The notes under the pieces: generated by a model
What the model was told of the DNA's origin: nothing
Database searches by the model: none
Seen by the model: the letters and a program-made list of their open reading frames with translations, nothing else
Source: Gordonia sp049847105
GTDB taxonomy: Bacteria; Actinomycetota; Actinomycetes; Mycobacteriales; Mycobacteriaceae
Assembly: GCF_049847105.1 (NCBI RefSeq)
Contig: NZ_JBNCNS010000001.1
Span: forward strand, 310,001 to 374,000
Reading direction: 5' to 3'
Length of the DNA: 64,000 nt
Shown: positions 50,808 to 60,369 of the stretch, in pieces
Position numbering within the stretch: the stretch's first letter is position 1
How the letters are laid out: the number at the start of each line of letters is the position of its first letter
Made by a program: the position numbers and the translations under genes

Positions 50808-51716
50808 ATGCAGCACTTGGCCGCGGGTGGCGCGCCCTCAATTTTCGCGCAGATGTTCGGTAGCGGACTCATCGGTGTTCGCGAAGGCCTCGAAACCGGC
50901 ATCGTGGTGATGATCCTGGTGGCGTTCGTGGTGAAGGCCGACCGGCGGGACGCGTTGAAGTGGATCTGGGCGGGGGTCTCGGTCGCGGTCGCGATGGTCG
51001 TGGTGATCTTCTTGGTCATCCACCTGGGCACCTCCACGGTCACCACGCTGACCGCCGAATTGATCGCCGGGCTGGCATCGCTGCTCGCGGTGGTGATCGT
51101 CACCTTCATGGTGTTGTGGATGAGCAAGGCCGCCGCGCACATCTCGAGCGACCTGAAATCAGGGTTATCGAACGCGTTGCTGACCGGTGGCGCCTCGGTG
51201 ATGGGCCTGGCATTCCTCGCCGTCGGGCGCGAGGGGTTCGAGACCGCGCTGCTGATGGTCGGCTACGCCGAGAGCGTGTCAGGGAGCCTGTGGCCGTTGC
51301 TCGGTCTGTTGCTGGGCATCGTGGTCGCAATCGTGGTGACCGTGCTGCTCTATCGCGGGGCGGTGAAGCTGAACTTTCACACCTTCTTCCTCTATACGGG
51401 GGTCTTCTTGATCTTCGTCGCCGCAGGCATCCTGTCCTACGGCGTCCGGGCCTTACAGACCGTGGGGTGGCTGGCCGGGGGCAACACTCTCGCGTTCGAC
51501 ATCTCCGAGCACTACGACCAATCGTCGTGGTACGGCACCCTGTTGGCCGGCATCTTCAACGTCCGCCCCGATCCGACGGTCCTGCAGGTGGTGGCGTGGT
51601 GCCTGTATGTCGTGGTCGTGCTCTATTTCTTCCTCCGTGCGAACCGGCGGCCCCCGGTCCCGGTCGATGACGGTTCCAGCTCGCAAGCCCCGGCAGCCAC
51701 AGACGCCGGTACCTGA
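50808..51716 (+). CDS. efeU: EfeU ferrous/ferric iron permease (FTR1 family)
   Basis: 302 residues, seven TM helices. Two REGxE iron-site motifs are GVREGLETGIVV in TM1 and VGREGFETALLMVG in TM4. It moves iron through the inner membrane in the Efe system. ATG 50808 is used; ATG 50853 (MFGSGLIGVREGLE) matches the usual EfeU start and may be real. It is behind an IdeR box. It heads the operon efeU-efeO-efeB and interrupts the lpqU-mazG neighbourhood seen in M. tuberculosis. Confidence 0.93.
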   Translation: MQHLAAGGAPSIFAQMFGSGLIGVREGLETGIVVMILVAFVVKADRRDALKWIWAGVSVAVAMVVVIFLVIHLGTSTVTTLTAELIAGLASLLAVVIVTFMVLWMSKAAAHISSDLKSGLSNALLTGGASVMGLAFLAVGREGFETALLMVGYAESVSGSLWPLLGLLLGIVVAIVVTVLLYRGAVKLNFHTFFLYTGVFLIFVAAGILSYGVRALQTVGWLAGGNTLAFDISEHYDQSSWYGTLLAGIFNVRPDPTVLQVVAWCLYVVVVLYFFLRANRRPPVPVDDGSSSQAPAATDAGT

Positions 51717-51728
51717 AAGGAACACAGG

Positions 51729-52937
51729 GTGAATCCGAGAATCACCACTCCCATCGCGTTGCTGTCGCTGACGGTCGCCGCGCCGATCATGTTGGCCGGC
51801 TGCACCTCCAAGGACAGTGCGAACGGCGCGATTGCGGTCACCTCGACCAATGACGGCTGCGACCTGGACGGCACCGAGGCCCAGACCGGTGATGTGAACT
51901 TCAAGGTGACCAACAACGGGTCCAAGGTCACCGAGTTCTACGTCTACGGCAACAACAACCGGGTTCTCGGTGAAGTGGAGAACATCGGGCCGGGTCTGTC
52001 GGGGAATCTGACCGTCGAGGTCACCGACCCGGGCACGTACACGGTGGCCTGCAAGCCGGGCATGGTCGGAACCGGCATCCGCAAGGAGATCTCGGTGACC
52101 GGTGAGAAGAAGGACAAGGAGGAGGTTCCCGCCGACGTCAACGCCGCGAAGGCGCGCTACCTCGATTATGCGCGAGGCCAGGTCAATGGACTCACGGCAC
52201 AGGCACAGATCTTCGTCGACCACGTCAAGGCCGGCGAACTCGACCAGGCCAAGGCCATGTTCGGGCAGGTCCGCACCTTCTACGAGCGAATCGAGCCCGT
52301 CGCCGAGTCATTCCCCGTTCTCGACCCCGCCATCGACATGCGCTGGGACGACACCGAAGACGGATCGGTCCCGTTCACCGGCTTCCACCGCATCGAGCGG
52401 GCGCTGTGGCCGCCACAGCAGGCCGAGATCGGCGAGGCGCCCGGACAAATCGCGCCGGCCGACGCCGCCAATGCGAAGGCCACCGACAACAAGGCCGACA
52501 TCGACAAGGTCGCCGACGAACTCCTGGCGAACGTGAACAAGCTCAAGACCGAGGTCGACAAGCCCGACTTCACCTTCGAGACACGCCAGTTCGTGCAGGG
52601 GCCCCAGGCATTGATCGACGAGATCGCCGCCACCAAGGTCGGCGGTGAAGAGGACCGCTACTCCCATACCGACCTGTGGGACTTCGCCGCCAACGTCGAC
52701 GGTGCCGAGACCTTGATCGCTGACATGCAGCCGATGATCTCGGCCAAGGACCAACCACTGATGGACAAGATCACCGCCCAGTTCGCCGATGTCCGCGCCG
52801 CCATCAACCAGTACCGCGACGGCGATGGGTATGTGAGCTATACCCAGGTCGATGAGGAACAGCGCAAGGATCTGTCGAACAAGATCGATGCGCTGTCGGC
52901 GTCGCTGTCACAGGTCCCGGGACTGGTGCTGGGATAA
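51729..52937 (+). CDS. efeO: EfeO periplasmic iron-binding lipoprotein
   Basis: 402 residues. Signal with lipobox IMLAGC-TS (Cys25). An N-terminal cupredoxin-like domain (about 35-125) has GDVNFKVTNNGSKVTEFYVY and GTYTVACKPGM. A C-terminal M75/imelysin-like domain carries the HxxE iron site in FTGFHRIERALW. It supplies iron to EfeU together with EfeB. GTG 51729 follows AAAGGAACACAGG. EfeU stops 12 bases before it; EfeB starts right after its TAA. Confidence 0.94.
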   Translation: MNPRITTPIALLSLTVAAPIMLAGCTSKDSANGAIAVTSTNDGCDLDGTEAQTGDVNFKVTNNGSKVTEFYVYGNNNRVLGEVENIGPGLSGNLTVEVTDPGTYTVACKPGMVGTGIRKEISVTGEKKDKEEVPADVNAAKARYLDYARGQVNGLTAQAQIFVDHVKAGELDQAKAMFGQVRTFYERIEPVAESFPVLDPAIDMRWDDTEDGSVPFTGFHRIERALWPPQQAEIGEAPGQIAPADAANAKATDNKADIDKVADELLANVNKLKTEVDKPDFTFETRQFVQGPQALIDEIAATKVGGEEDRYSHTDLWDFAANVDGAETLIADMQPMISAKDQPLMDKITAQFADVRAAINQYRDGDGYVSYTQVDEEQRKDLSNKIDALSASLSQVPGLVLG

Positions 52938-54242
52938 ATGTCGCACAACAGCCCGCAGCAAGCCGAACCCTCGGGACCCCAACGCTTCTCGCGTCGAGCA
53001 CTGTTAGGGGGCGCCGGCGTCGGGGTGGTCGCGGCAGCCGCGGGCGGCGCGATCGGGCGGGCGACCGCGGCCGAGGACACCAGCGGAACGCAGGTGGTCG
53101 CGTTCCGGGGCGAACGTCAGGCCGGGATCATCACGGCCGCACAAGACCGCTTACACTTCGCCAGTTTCGACGTGATCACCGATTCCCGGTCGGATCTGAT
53201 CGCGATGCTCCAGAAGTGGACGGTCGCGGCCGAGCGCATGTCCCGCGGCGAACCGACCACACCGGACGGTGCCGTCGGACTCGGCGATTACACGCCACCC
53301 ACCGACACCGGGGAGGCGCTCGGTCTCGACGCCGCCAATCTCACGCTCACGATCGGGTTCGGACCCGGGCTGTTCGGGCCGAGTGCATCCGACCCGGATC
53401 GTCCCGATCGTTTCGGCATCGCCGATCGCAAGCCCGCCGCCCTCGTCGACCTGCCGGCGTTCGCCGCCGAGAAGATCGAATCGTCCCGGTCGTTCGGTGA
53501 CATCTGCGTGCAGGCCTGCGCAGACGACCCACAGGTCGCGGTGCACGCCATCCGGAATCTGGCCCGGATGGGTCTGGGTGTGGTGGCCGTCCGTTGGTCG
53601 CAACTAGGATTCGGCCGCACGTCGTCCACCACCCAGTCCCAGGACACACCGCGCAACATGTTCGGCTTCAAGGACGGAACCGCGAACCTGAGAGCCGAGG
53701 ACACCGATCTGCTCGACCGCTGGGTGTGGGTTGCCAAGGAGGACAACCCCGCGAACGCCCAGTGGATGACCGGCGGCACCTACCTCGTCGCACGCCGGAT
53801 CCGGATGGACATCGAGCCGTGGGATCGCGCCAATCTGTTGGAGCAGGAACAGGTCATCGGACGGCTGAAGGGGTCCGGCGCACCGCTGGGTCAACAGAAC
53901 GAGTTCGACACCCCGGACTTCAACGTCACCTCCTACGGCGCACCGATGATCCCCCGGACCGCACATGTCCGCCTCGCCCATCCCGACAACCAGGGCGGGG
54001 TTCAGATCCTGCGCCGGGGCTACAACTTCACCGATGGCTCAGACGGATTCGGCCATCTCGACGCCGGGCTGTTCTTCATCGCGTTCAATCGGGACACCGG
54101 AAAGCAATTCGTGCCGATGCAGCAGGTGTTGTCCCGCCAGGACGCGATGACCGAGTACCTGATCCCGAACGGATCGTCGGTCTTCGCGGTGCCCCCGGGA
54201 TTGCGGCCCGGCGAATGGTGGGGTCAGGGACTGTTCGGCTGA
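52938..54242 (+). CDS. efeB: EfeB Dyp-type haem peroxidase
   Basis: 434 residues. A Tat signal RFSRRALLGGAGVGVVAAAA sends it folded across the membrane. Dyp-peroxidase motifs are GFKDGT (catalytic Asp of GxxDG), the proximal His in PRTAHVRLAHP and RRGYNFTDG. In the Efe system it oxidises ferrous iron or releases iron from haem; which one is debated. It starts directly at the efeO stop and its last 19 bases overlap the convergent mazG gene. Confidence 0.95.
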   Translation: MSHNSPQQAEPSGPQRFSRRALLGGAGVGVVAAAAGGAIGRATAAEDTSGTQVVAFRGERQAGIITAAQDRLHFASFDVITDSRSDLIAMLQKWTVAAERMSRGEPTTPDGAVGLGDYTPPTDTGEALGLDAANLTLTIGFGPGLFGPSASDPDRPDRFGIADRKPAALVDLPAFAAEKIESSRSFGDICVQACADDPQVAVHAIRNLARMGLGVVAVRWSQLGFGRTSSTTQSQDTPRNMFGFKDGTANLRAEDTDLLDRWVWVAKEDNPANAQWMTGGTYLVARRIRMDIEPWDRANLLEQEQVIGRLKGSGAPLGQQNEFDTPDFNVTSYGAPMIPRTAHVRLAHPDNQGGVQILRRGYNFTDGSDGFGHLDAGLFFIAFNRDTGKQFVPMQQVLSRQDAMTEYLIPNGSSVFAVPPGLRPGEWWGQGLFG

Positions 54243-55204
54243 GCCCGAGACTCCTCGTCGACAGCAACCGGTTCTTCGTCGACAGCAACCGGTTCTCCGT
54301 CGACAGCAACGGGGCCCAGCGCCGCGAGCCACGCCGCACGCGTGCTCAACACTCCCCCATCGGCGTCCGCGTGCTTCTCGACGTCGCGGACGTGCGCCAT
54401 GAACGCCCGAACTCGTTGTCGTGCCAGCTCTTCGACGCTGTCGCCGCCGGGTTCGACGACGACCGACGTGATCGCCGGATCGATGGTGTCGAGCGGAAAG
54501 TCAGCGGCGGACAGTCGCTCCAGGACCTTCTGTGTCAGGGCCAGCGCCGGCGCCGTCGTGGCAACCCCGTCGAAGACCGATCCACGGTTCTTCTCCGCCG
54601 CTTTGCGTTCTTCCCATTCACGGATCTGCGTCTCGAGATCGGCATGAGCACCGGACAATATGCCCGGCGTGCGACCGGTCACCTTGTCGGTGAAACCCTG
54701 GGCGACATCGTCGATGTCGAACGGATGGTCGGGATCGTCGGCGGCGATCCGGGCGTGGAACAACACCTGGAGCAACAGGTCTCCCAGTTCCTCGCGGAGC
54801 AGCTCGGAATCGTCGTCGTCGATCGCATCGAGCAGTTCATAGCATTCTTCGAGCAGGTACCGGCGCAGCGAGGCGTGTGTCTGGGTGCTCTCCCACGGTC
54901 CGTTTCGTCGGAGAGTGTCCATGAGCGCGACAGCCGCCAGCAATGCGTCGCCGGGAACCTCTCGGGCCGCGATCAGGTCGTCGCCTCGCTCGAGACGGGC
55001 GCGGACGAATCGGTGCATCCGGTCGCTCGTGAGCAGGGTCGACTCGGGATCGTCCACCTCGGCCCAGGACGCCGATGTCTTTCCCAACTCCCACAGCGTC
55101 GAGGGATGGATGTCCTCGGTGATGACGAGTGGGCCGGAGAGCAGCGGGATGGCGCGCAACGGGATCACGTCAGGGCGAAGGGGATCGAGTAGCACGACGG
55201 TCAT
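54224..55204 (-). CDS. mazG: Nucleoside triphosphate pyrophosphohydrolase MazG
   Basis: 326 residues, similar to M. tuberculosis MazG (325). The NTP-pyrophosphatase core has LLEECYELLDAIDDDDSELL and REELGDLLLQVLFHARIA with the metal-binding Glu/Asp set, then FTDKVTGRTPGILSGAHADL and EWEERKAAEKNRGSVFDGV. It removes oxidised or excess NTPs. The C-terminus is extended by a repeat-encoded stretch (PVAVDGEPVAVDEEPVAVDE). The end overlaps efeB by 19 bases on the opposite strand. It follows mfd by 131 bases. Confidence 0.94.
   Translation of the reverse strand: MTVVLLDPLRPDVIPLRAIPLLSGPLVITEDIHPSTLWELGKTSASWAEVDDPESTLLTSDRMHRFVRARLERGDDLIAAREVPGDALLAAVALMDTLRRNGPWESTQTHASLRRYLLEECYELLDAIDDDDSELLREELGDLLLQVLFHARIAADDPDHPFDIDDVAQGFTDKVTGRTPGILSGAHADLETQIREWEERKAAEKNRGSVFDGVATTAPALALTQKVLERLSAADFPLDTIDPAITSVVVEPGGDSVEELARQRVRAFMAHVRDVEKHADADGGVLSTRAAWLAALGPVAVDGEPVAVDEEPVAVDEESRAQPNSP
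54256..54318 (-). repeat. Three tandem 21-base units in the 3' end of mazG
   Basis: Units of CGTCGACAGCAACCGGTTCT plus one base follow at 54256, 54277 and 54298; the first two differ by one base and the third has drifted. They encode three EPVAVDE/GPVAVDG heptads. The length per unit keeps frame. Confidence 0.85.
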
Positions 55205-55335
55205 CGAGTCATCCTCCGGGTCGGGCTGCGGGTGTCACGACCGTAACCCAGGACGGGCGGGGTGGGTGGCCACACAGGCAGAGTCGATGACGTGTCGATG
55301 CTCTCGACGAGAAACCGGGTGCCCTCGACGAGCTT

Positions 55336-58300
55336 TCAGTCGGGCTGTGGCCGAAGGGCCAGCAAGAAGCCGTTGAGATAGTCGATGACCTCCTCGTCGC
55401 GCAGCCGAGCCGATCCGACGCCTCCGGTCCGCGGGATCGGCAACGTGATCACCGACGTCGTGGCCCGGTACCCGGCCGCCGGGTAGAGCCGTTTGAGTCT
55501 GACCTGTTCGCTGTCGAGCAGGGTCATCGGTGCGATCTTCACGCCGGTACCGGCCAGGCCGATCTCGGTGACCCCGCGCTCCCGGCATCGCAGCCGCAGT
55601 CGGGCGATGGCCGCGAGTCGACTGGTCTCCTCGGGCGGTTCGCCGTAGCGGTCGGCGAGTTCGGCCAGCACGCTGTCGACTGCCGCGTCGTCGGTCGCCG
55701 ACGCGAGTTTCCGGTAGGCCTCCAGGCGCAGACGGTCGGAGTCGACGTACTCGACGGGGATGTGGGCATCCACGGGCAGGTCGATCCGAACCTCCGCGGG
55801 CTCGCTCGTCGTCACCGGCTTGCCGTCGGCGGCGGCACGGTAGGCCTCGACGGCCTCGCCGACCAGTCGCACGTACAGGTCGAACCCGACACCCGCCACG
55901 TGCCCGGACTGCTCGGCACCCAGAACGTTTCCCGCACCACGCAATTCGAGGTCCTTGAGCGCCACTGCCATGCCCGCGCCGAGTTCGTTGTTCTGGGCGA
56001 TCGTGGCCAGGCGGTCGTAGGCCGTCTCGGTGAGCGGGCGCTCGGGGCTGTAGAGCAAGTAGGCGTACCCACGCTCCCGGCTGCGTCCGACACGTCCGCG
56101 AAGCTGATGCAGCTGGGACAAACCCAGATTCTCGGCCCGGTCGACGATGAGGGTGTTGGCGTTGGAGATGTCGAGACCGGTCTCGATGATCGTGGTGCAG
56201 ACCAGGACGTCGTACTCGCGGTTCCAGAACCCGGCGACGGTGCGTTCGAGCTGATCCTCGTTCAACTGACCGTGGGCCACGACGACCCGTGCCTCGGGGA
56301 CCATCTGGGCGATGTCTCGGGCGGTCTTGTCGATGGTCGAGACGCGGTTGTGCACGTAGAAGACCTGGCCGTCGCGCAGCAGTTCGCGTCGGATCGCGGC
56401 GCCGACCTGTTTTGCCGCGTATCCACCGACGTAGGTGAGGACGGGATGTCGCTCCTCCGGCGGGGTGAGGATCGTCGACATCTCCCGGATGCCCGCCATC
56501 GACATCTCCAGCGTTCGCGGGATCGGCGTCGCCGACATCGTCAACACGTCGACGTGCGTGCGCAACGACTTGATGTGTTCCTTGTGCTCGACACCGAACC
56601 GCTGCTCCTCGTCGACGATAACCAGACCGAGGTCCTTCCACGTCACCCCGGACTGGAGGAGCCGGTGGGTCCCGATGACGATGTCGACGTCGCCGGTCGC
56701 CATGGCGTCGATGATCTCCTTCGAGTCCTTGGTGTCGGTGAATCTCGAGAGACCGCGGATCCGGACGGGGAACTCGCTCATCCGTTCGGTGAAGGTCTGC
56801 AGATGTTGTTGCGCAAGAATGGTTGTCGGCACGAGAACGGCGACCTGTTTGCCATCCTGCACCGCTTTGAACGCTGCCCGGACCGCGATCTCGGTCTTTC
56901 CGTAGCCGACATCGCCGACGATCACCCGGTCCATCGGGACCGCCCGCTCCATGTCCGACTTCACCTCGGCGATGACCGTGAGCTGATCCATCGTCTCGGT
57001 GAAATCGAAGGCGTCCTCCATCTCGCGCTGCCACGGGGTGTCCGGGCTGTAGGCGTACCCGGGGGCCGCGTGGCGGGCGGCGTAGAGCTGCACGAGCTCG
57101 CCGGCGATCTCCCGAACCGCCTTGCGTGCTTTGCGTTTGGTGTTCTGCCAGTCGGAGCCGCCCAGCTTCGACAACGACGGCTGTTCGCCACCGACATACC
57201 GCGACAACTGGTCGAGCGCGTCCATCGGTACGTAGAGCCGGTCGCCCGGTTGACCTCGCTTGCTCGCCGCGTACTCGAGGACCAGATACTCCCGCCGCGC
57301 CCCGGACACGGTCCGCTCGATCATCTCGACGAACTTGCCGATGCCGTGCTGATCATGCACCACCATGTCCCCGGCGGTCAGTGCCAACGGGTCGACCTGG
57401 TTGCGACGCTTGGCCGGCAGCCGTCGGCCGTCGCGCACGCCGGCCACCCGGTTGCCGGTCAGGTCGGTCTCGGTGACGATCACCAGCTGCGCATCGGGGC
57501 ACACCACACCGCTGCGCAGCGTCCCGTGGAACACCGAGACCTGGCCCGGCTGGGGCCGGACACCGGGTTCGACGATCTCGGCGGGCACCTCGGCCTCGGC
57601 CAGCCGCTCGCCGACCCGCTGCGCGGTTCCCTTGCCCGCCACGACGACGGCCGCGATGCCACCGGTGGTGACATGCGCGCGAAGATTCGCGAAGGTGGCG
57701 GCGATGTCTGCCTCGTTGCCACGCGGAGCGGGCCCCGCGGTCAGGTCGAGTTCGATCTCGTCGCCGCTCCCGGTCGAGAGCGGGCTCATCGTCCACCAGG
57801 AACGGCCGGCGGCCAGCGTCGTCTTCTCGACCTCGTCGAGGGATCGGTACGAGCTCGCCTGCAGGTCGATGCCCGAACCGTCGGCAGCACGGCCGTCGAC
57901 GGGGGCGTCTGCACCCAACGCCGCGGCCGTCCACGACGCCTCCAGGAACTCCGCCCCGGTCTGCGCGAGATCTGCCGCTCGGGTGCGGACCTTCTCCGGG
58001 TCCAGCAACAGGACACCGGTCCCGTCCGGGAACACCTGTGTCAGCATCTGCATCCGACCCTCGACGAGCATCGGGATCAGGGCTTCCATCCCTTCCACCG
58101 GAATGCCCTCGGCCAGCTTCGCCAGCATCTCCGCGAGCACCTGTTCACCGGCGTGCTCGGCCGCCAGGCCGGCGGCACGTGCGCGGACCTCGGGCGTCAG
58201 GATCAGCTCGCGGCCCGGATGGATGCGAACCACGGACGCATCGATCTCGGGCTGACTACGCTGGTCGGCCACCGAGAAGGCCCGGATCTCGGAGATCTCG

Positions 58301-58932
58301 TCGCCCCAGAACTCGACGCGTACCGGGAAGTCGGCCGTCGTCGGGAAGACGTCGAGGATGCCGCCACGGACAGCGAACTCGCCACGCCGCCCCACCATGT
58401 CCACGCGCTCGTAGGCCATCTCGACGAGGTCGTTCAGCAGACCTTCGAAATCGATCTCGATGCCTTCGCGCAACGTGATGGTGCGGGTCTCACCCAAGCC
58501 GGGGGCCATCGGCTGGACCAGCGATCGCACCGTGGTGACCACCACCCGCAGGGCGGTGCCCTCCTCGGGATTGGCCAGTCGATGCAGGACCGCCAGGCGC
58601 TGGCCGACCGTGTCCGCGCTCGGCGACAGTCGCTCGTGCGGCAGGGTCTCCCACGACGGGAACTGGGCGACCGCAGCCGGGTCGTCGAGGAGTTCGGCCA
58701 GTTCGGCGGTCAGATCGTCGGCCTCGCGCCCGTTGGCGGAGACCACCAGCAGCGGAGCGGCGGAGGACTCGGTCGCCGCGGCGCCGGCGAGGCAGGCCAC
58801 CACGAAGGGCCGGGCCGAATCCGGCGCGCTGATGTCGAGACGCTCCTGGCCCCTCCGCCCCACCAGATCCGCGATCGCCTTGTCCGAACATGTGACCGCG
58901 GCGAGCCCGTGCAGGGCGGGGGTTGATGACAC
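55336..58932 (-). CDS. mfd: Transcription-repair coupling factor Mfd
   Basis: 1198 residues, normal for Mfd. Domains in order: UvrB-like N-terminal module (to about 350), RNA-polymerase-interacting CarD-like domain LTAGDMVVHDQHGIGKFVEM, helicase core with Walker A VIVGDVGYGKTE and DEEQ (LVIVDEEQRFG), RecG-like translocation motif GRVGRSRERGYAYLL and TRCF C-terminal domain. It removes stalled RNA polymerase and recruits UvrA. GTG 58932 is the only fitting start; TAGAAT lies seven bases upstream, a -10 placed for a leaderless transcript. It is Rv1020 by synteny. Confidence 0.97.
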   Translation of the reverse strand: MSSTPALHGLAAVTCSDKAIADLVGRRGQERLDISAPDSARPFVVACLAGAAATESSAAPLLVVSANGREADDLTAELAELLDDPAAVAQFPSWETLPHERLSPSADTVGQRLAVLHRLANPEEGTALRVVVTTVRSLVQPMAPGLGETRTITLREGIEIDFEGLLNDLVEMAYERVDMVGRRGEFAVRGGILDVFPTTADFPVRVEFWGDEISEIRAFSVADQRSQPEIDASVVRIHPGRELILTPEVRARAAGLAAEHAGEQVLAEMLAKLAEGIPVEGMEALIPMLVEGRMQMLTQVFPDGTGVLLLDPEKVRTRAADLAQTGAEFLEASWTAAALGADAPVDGRAADGSGIDLQASSYRSLDEVEKTTLAAGRSWWTMSPLSTGSGDEIELDLTAGPAPRGNEADIAATFANLRAHVTTGGIAAVVVAGKGTAQRVGERLAEAEVPAEIVEPGVRPQPGQVSVFHGTLRSGVVCPDAQLVIVTETDLTGNRVAGVRDGRRLPAKRRNQVDPLALTAGDMVVHDQHGIGKFVEMIERTVSGARREYLVLEYAASKRGQPGDRLYVPMDALDQLSRYVGGEQPSLSKLGGSDWQNTKRKARKAVREIAGELVQLYAARHAAPGYAYSPDTPWQREMEDAFDFTETMDQLTVIAEVKSDMERAVPMDRVIVGDVGYGKTEIAVRAAFKAVQDGKQVAVLVPTTILAQQHLQTFTERMSEFPVRIRGLSRFTDTKDSKEIIDAMATGDVDIVIGTHRLLQSGVTWKDLGLVIVDEEQRFGVEHKEHIKSLRTHVDVLTMSATPIPRTLEMSMAGIREMSTILTPPEERHPVLTYVGGYAAKQVGAAIRRELLRDGQVFYVHNRVSTIDKTARDIAQMVPEARVVVAHGQLNEDQLERTVAGFWNREYDVLVCTTIIETGLDISNANTLIVDRAENLGLSQLHQLRGRVGRSRERGYAYLLYSPERPLTETAYDRLATIAQNNELGAGMAVALKDLELRGAGNVLGAEQSGHVAGVGFDLYVRLVGEAVEAYRAAADGKPVTTSEPAEVRIDLPVDAHIPVEYVDSDRLRLEAYRKLASATDDAAVDSVLAELADRYGEPPEETSRLAAIARLRLRCRERGVTEIGLAGTGVKIAPMTLLDSEQVRLKRLYPAAGYRATTSVITLPIPRTGGVGSARLRDEEVIDYLNGFLLALRPQPD

Positions 58933-58967
58933 TCCAGAGATTCTAGTTTGTCGGGTGCGACGAAAGA

Positions 58968-59465
58968 TCAGCCCAGCGGGCGCTGCAGGTAAACGCAGTC
59001 GATCCACTGGTCGAACTTGTATCCGACGGCGGGTGTCCGGCCGACCTCGGCGAAGCCGTGCTTGGTGTGCAAGGCGATCGACGCCTCGCCGCCGGTGGCG
59101 GCGATCACCGCGATGACCTGCCGCACGTTGTCCGGGTCGGCCGCCTCGAGCAGGGCACCCAGCAATGCCGATCCGATTCCCCGACCGCCGGCATCGGGGT
59201 TCAGGTAGATGGTGTCCTCGACCGTCCAGGCATATGCACGCTTGTCGCGGAAGGATCCGAGGTAGGCGAACCCCAGGACTGTCCCCTCGTCCTCTGCCAC
59301 CAGGAACGGTCGCCCGGCCGCGACTATCCCGGCACGCTTGGCCTCCCACGCGTCCCGGGTCGGCGCCTCGTAGTCGAAGGTCGCGAAGGTGTGCTCGACG
59401 TAATGCCGGTAGATATCGGAGACCGGGGCACAATCGGCCGATACGGCGGGACGGATGGAGACCAT
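58968..59465 (-). CDS. GNAT acetyltransferase, phosphinothricin-acetyltransferase-like
   Basis: 165 residues, one GNAT domain of the Pat/bar subgroup: MVSIRPAVSADCAPVSDIYR, YVEHTFATFDYEAPT, the acetyl-CoA loop DAGGRGIGSALLGALLEAA and HTKHGFAEVGRTPAVGYKFD. Members acetylate amino-acid-like amines such as phosphinothricin, methionine sulfone or sulfoximine. It lies directly upstream of mfd on the same strand and divergent from the DODA-like gene, with a palindrome in the shared gap. Confidence 0.9.
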   Translation of the reverse strand: MVSIRPAVSADCAPVSDIYRHYVEHTFATFDYEAPTRDAWEAKRAGIVAAGRPFLVAEDEGTVLGFAYLGSFRDKRAYAWTVEDTIYLNPDAGGRGIGSALLGALLEAADPDNVRQVIAVIAATGGEASIALHTKHGFAEVGRTPAVGYKFDQWIDCVYLQRPLG

Positions 59466-59524
59466 GCGACAGATGATGCCGGATCGCCGGCGCTGCTCGC
59501 GAACGAGTCACGGCCGCGCGGAAT

Positions 59525-59546
59525 CAAACGGACCATGGTCCAGTTG
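59525..59546. promoter_or_regulatory. 22-base palindrome between GNAT and DODA-like genes
   Basis: A perfect 12-base core GGACCATGGTCC is flanked by CAA and TTG at matching distance (two unmatched bases on each side). It lies 15 bases upstream of the DODA-like start and 60 bases from the GNAT start. A candidate operator for both genes. Confidence 0.5.
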
Positions 59547-59560
59547 ACTAGGATATGGCC

Positions 59561-60349
59561 ATGCCAGAGGAGACGTCACCTCAACCCGCGCTCTTCCTGA
59601 GCCACGGCGCACCACCCTTGGTCGACAGCCAACGCTGGGTGGATCAGTTGACGGCGCTCGCAGGGCGCCTCGACCGGCCGTCGGCAATCCTCATGGTCTC
59701 CGCACACTGGGAGGCGGCACCCCTGACCATCGGGTCGACCGACCCCACCACCGCGCTCACCTACGACTTCTGGGGCTTCCCCGACCGCTTCTACCAGACC
59801 ACTTACTGGTCCCCGGGCGCCGACGGCCTCGCCAAACGGGTCGCGGCCATGATGCCCGACGGCGAGCCGATTACCCACGACCGACATCGCCGCCTCGACC
59901 ACGGCGCGTACGTCCCATTGACGGTGATGTACCCCGACGCCGACATCCCGGTTCTGCAGGTCTCCCTACCGACGCTCGACCCGGAACGATTGCTCGATCT
60001 CGGCCGTCGTCTGGCACCGCTGCGGGAGGAGGGCGTGTTGATCATCGGTTCGGGCTTCACCACCCACGGTCTCCCCTATCTGACCGACCCGACGCCCGAA
60101 GCCACCCCGCCGGGGTGGTCGGCGGAGTTCGACGCCTGGGCCCAGGAGCGTTTCGCAGCGGGAGATGTCGAGTCGCTCATCGACTTCCGCAATCGTGCCC
60201 CCGGCATGCCCTATGCGCACCCGACCATCGAGCACTTCTCCCCGCTCTTTGTCGCACTCGGTGCGAGCAGCGACGTCGAGCAGAAGCCCGATCAGGTGAT
60301 CGACGGGTTCTGGATGGGATTGGCCAAGCGGAGTCTGGTCCTGTCCTGA
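59561..60349 (+). CDS. LigB-type extradiol ring-cleavage dioxygenase, 4,5-DOPA dioxygenase-like
   Basis: 262 residues, matching the YgiD/DODA family. Metal and active-site His are in LFLSHGAPPLV, LMVSAHWEAAP, RLDHGAYVPLTVMYP and GSGFTTHGLPYL. It would open catechol rings with O2 in the cytoplasm; the natural substrate in bacteria is open. ATG 59561 has AGGA seven bases upstream; ATG 59555 overlaps that site. A 14-base direct repeat CTGGTCCTGTCCTG spans the stop and following bases. Confidence 0.92.
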   Translation: MPEETSPQPALFLSHGAPPLVDSQRWVDQLTALAGRLDRPSAILMVSAHWEAAPLTIGSTDPTTALTYDFWGFPDRFYQTTYWSPGADGLAKRVAAMMPDGEPITHDRHRRLDHGAYVPLTVMYPDADIPVLQVSLPTLDPERLLDLGRRLAPLREEGVLIIGSGFTTHGLPYLTDPTPEATPPGWSAEFDAWAQERFAAGDVESLIDFRNRAPGMPYAHPTIEHFSPLFVALGASSDVEQKPDQVIDGFWMGLAKRSLVLS

Positions 60350-60369
60350 TCGCGCTGGTCCTGTCCTGC

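Noticed and set aside
55762..58926. A 1054-codon open frame on the plus strand
   Set aside because: It lies exactly antisense to mfd and has no recognisable domain; long shadow frames are expected in GC-rich genes.
60336..60369. Direct repeat CTGGTCCTGTCCTG at the end of the DODA-like gene
   Set aside because: Only two copies and no flanking duplication; probably a small local slippage without function.
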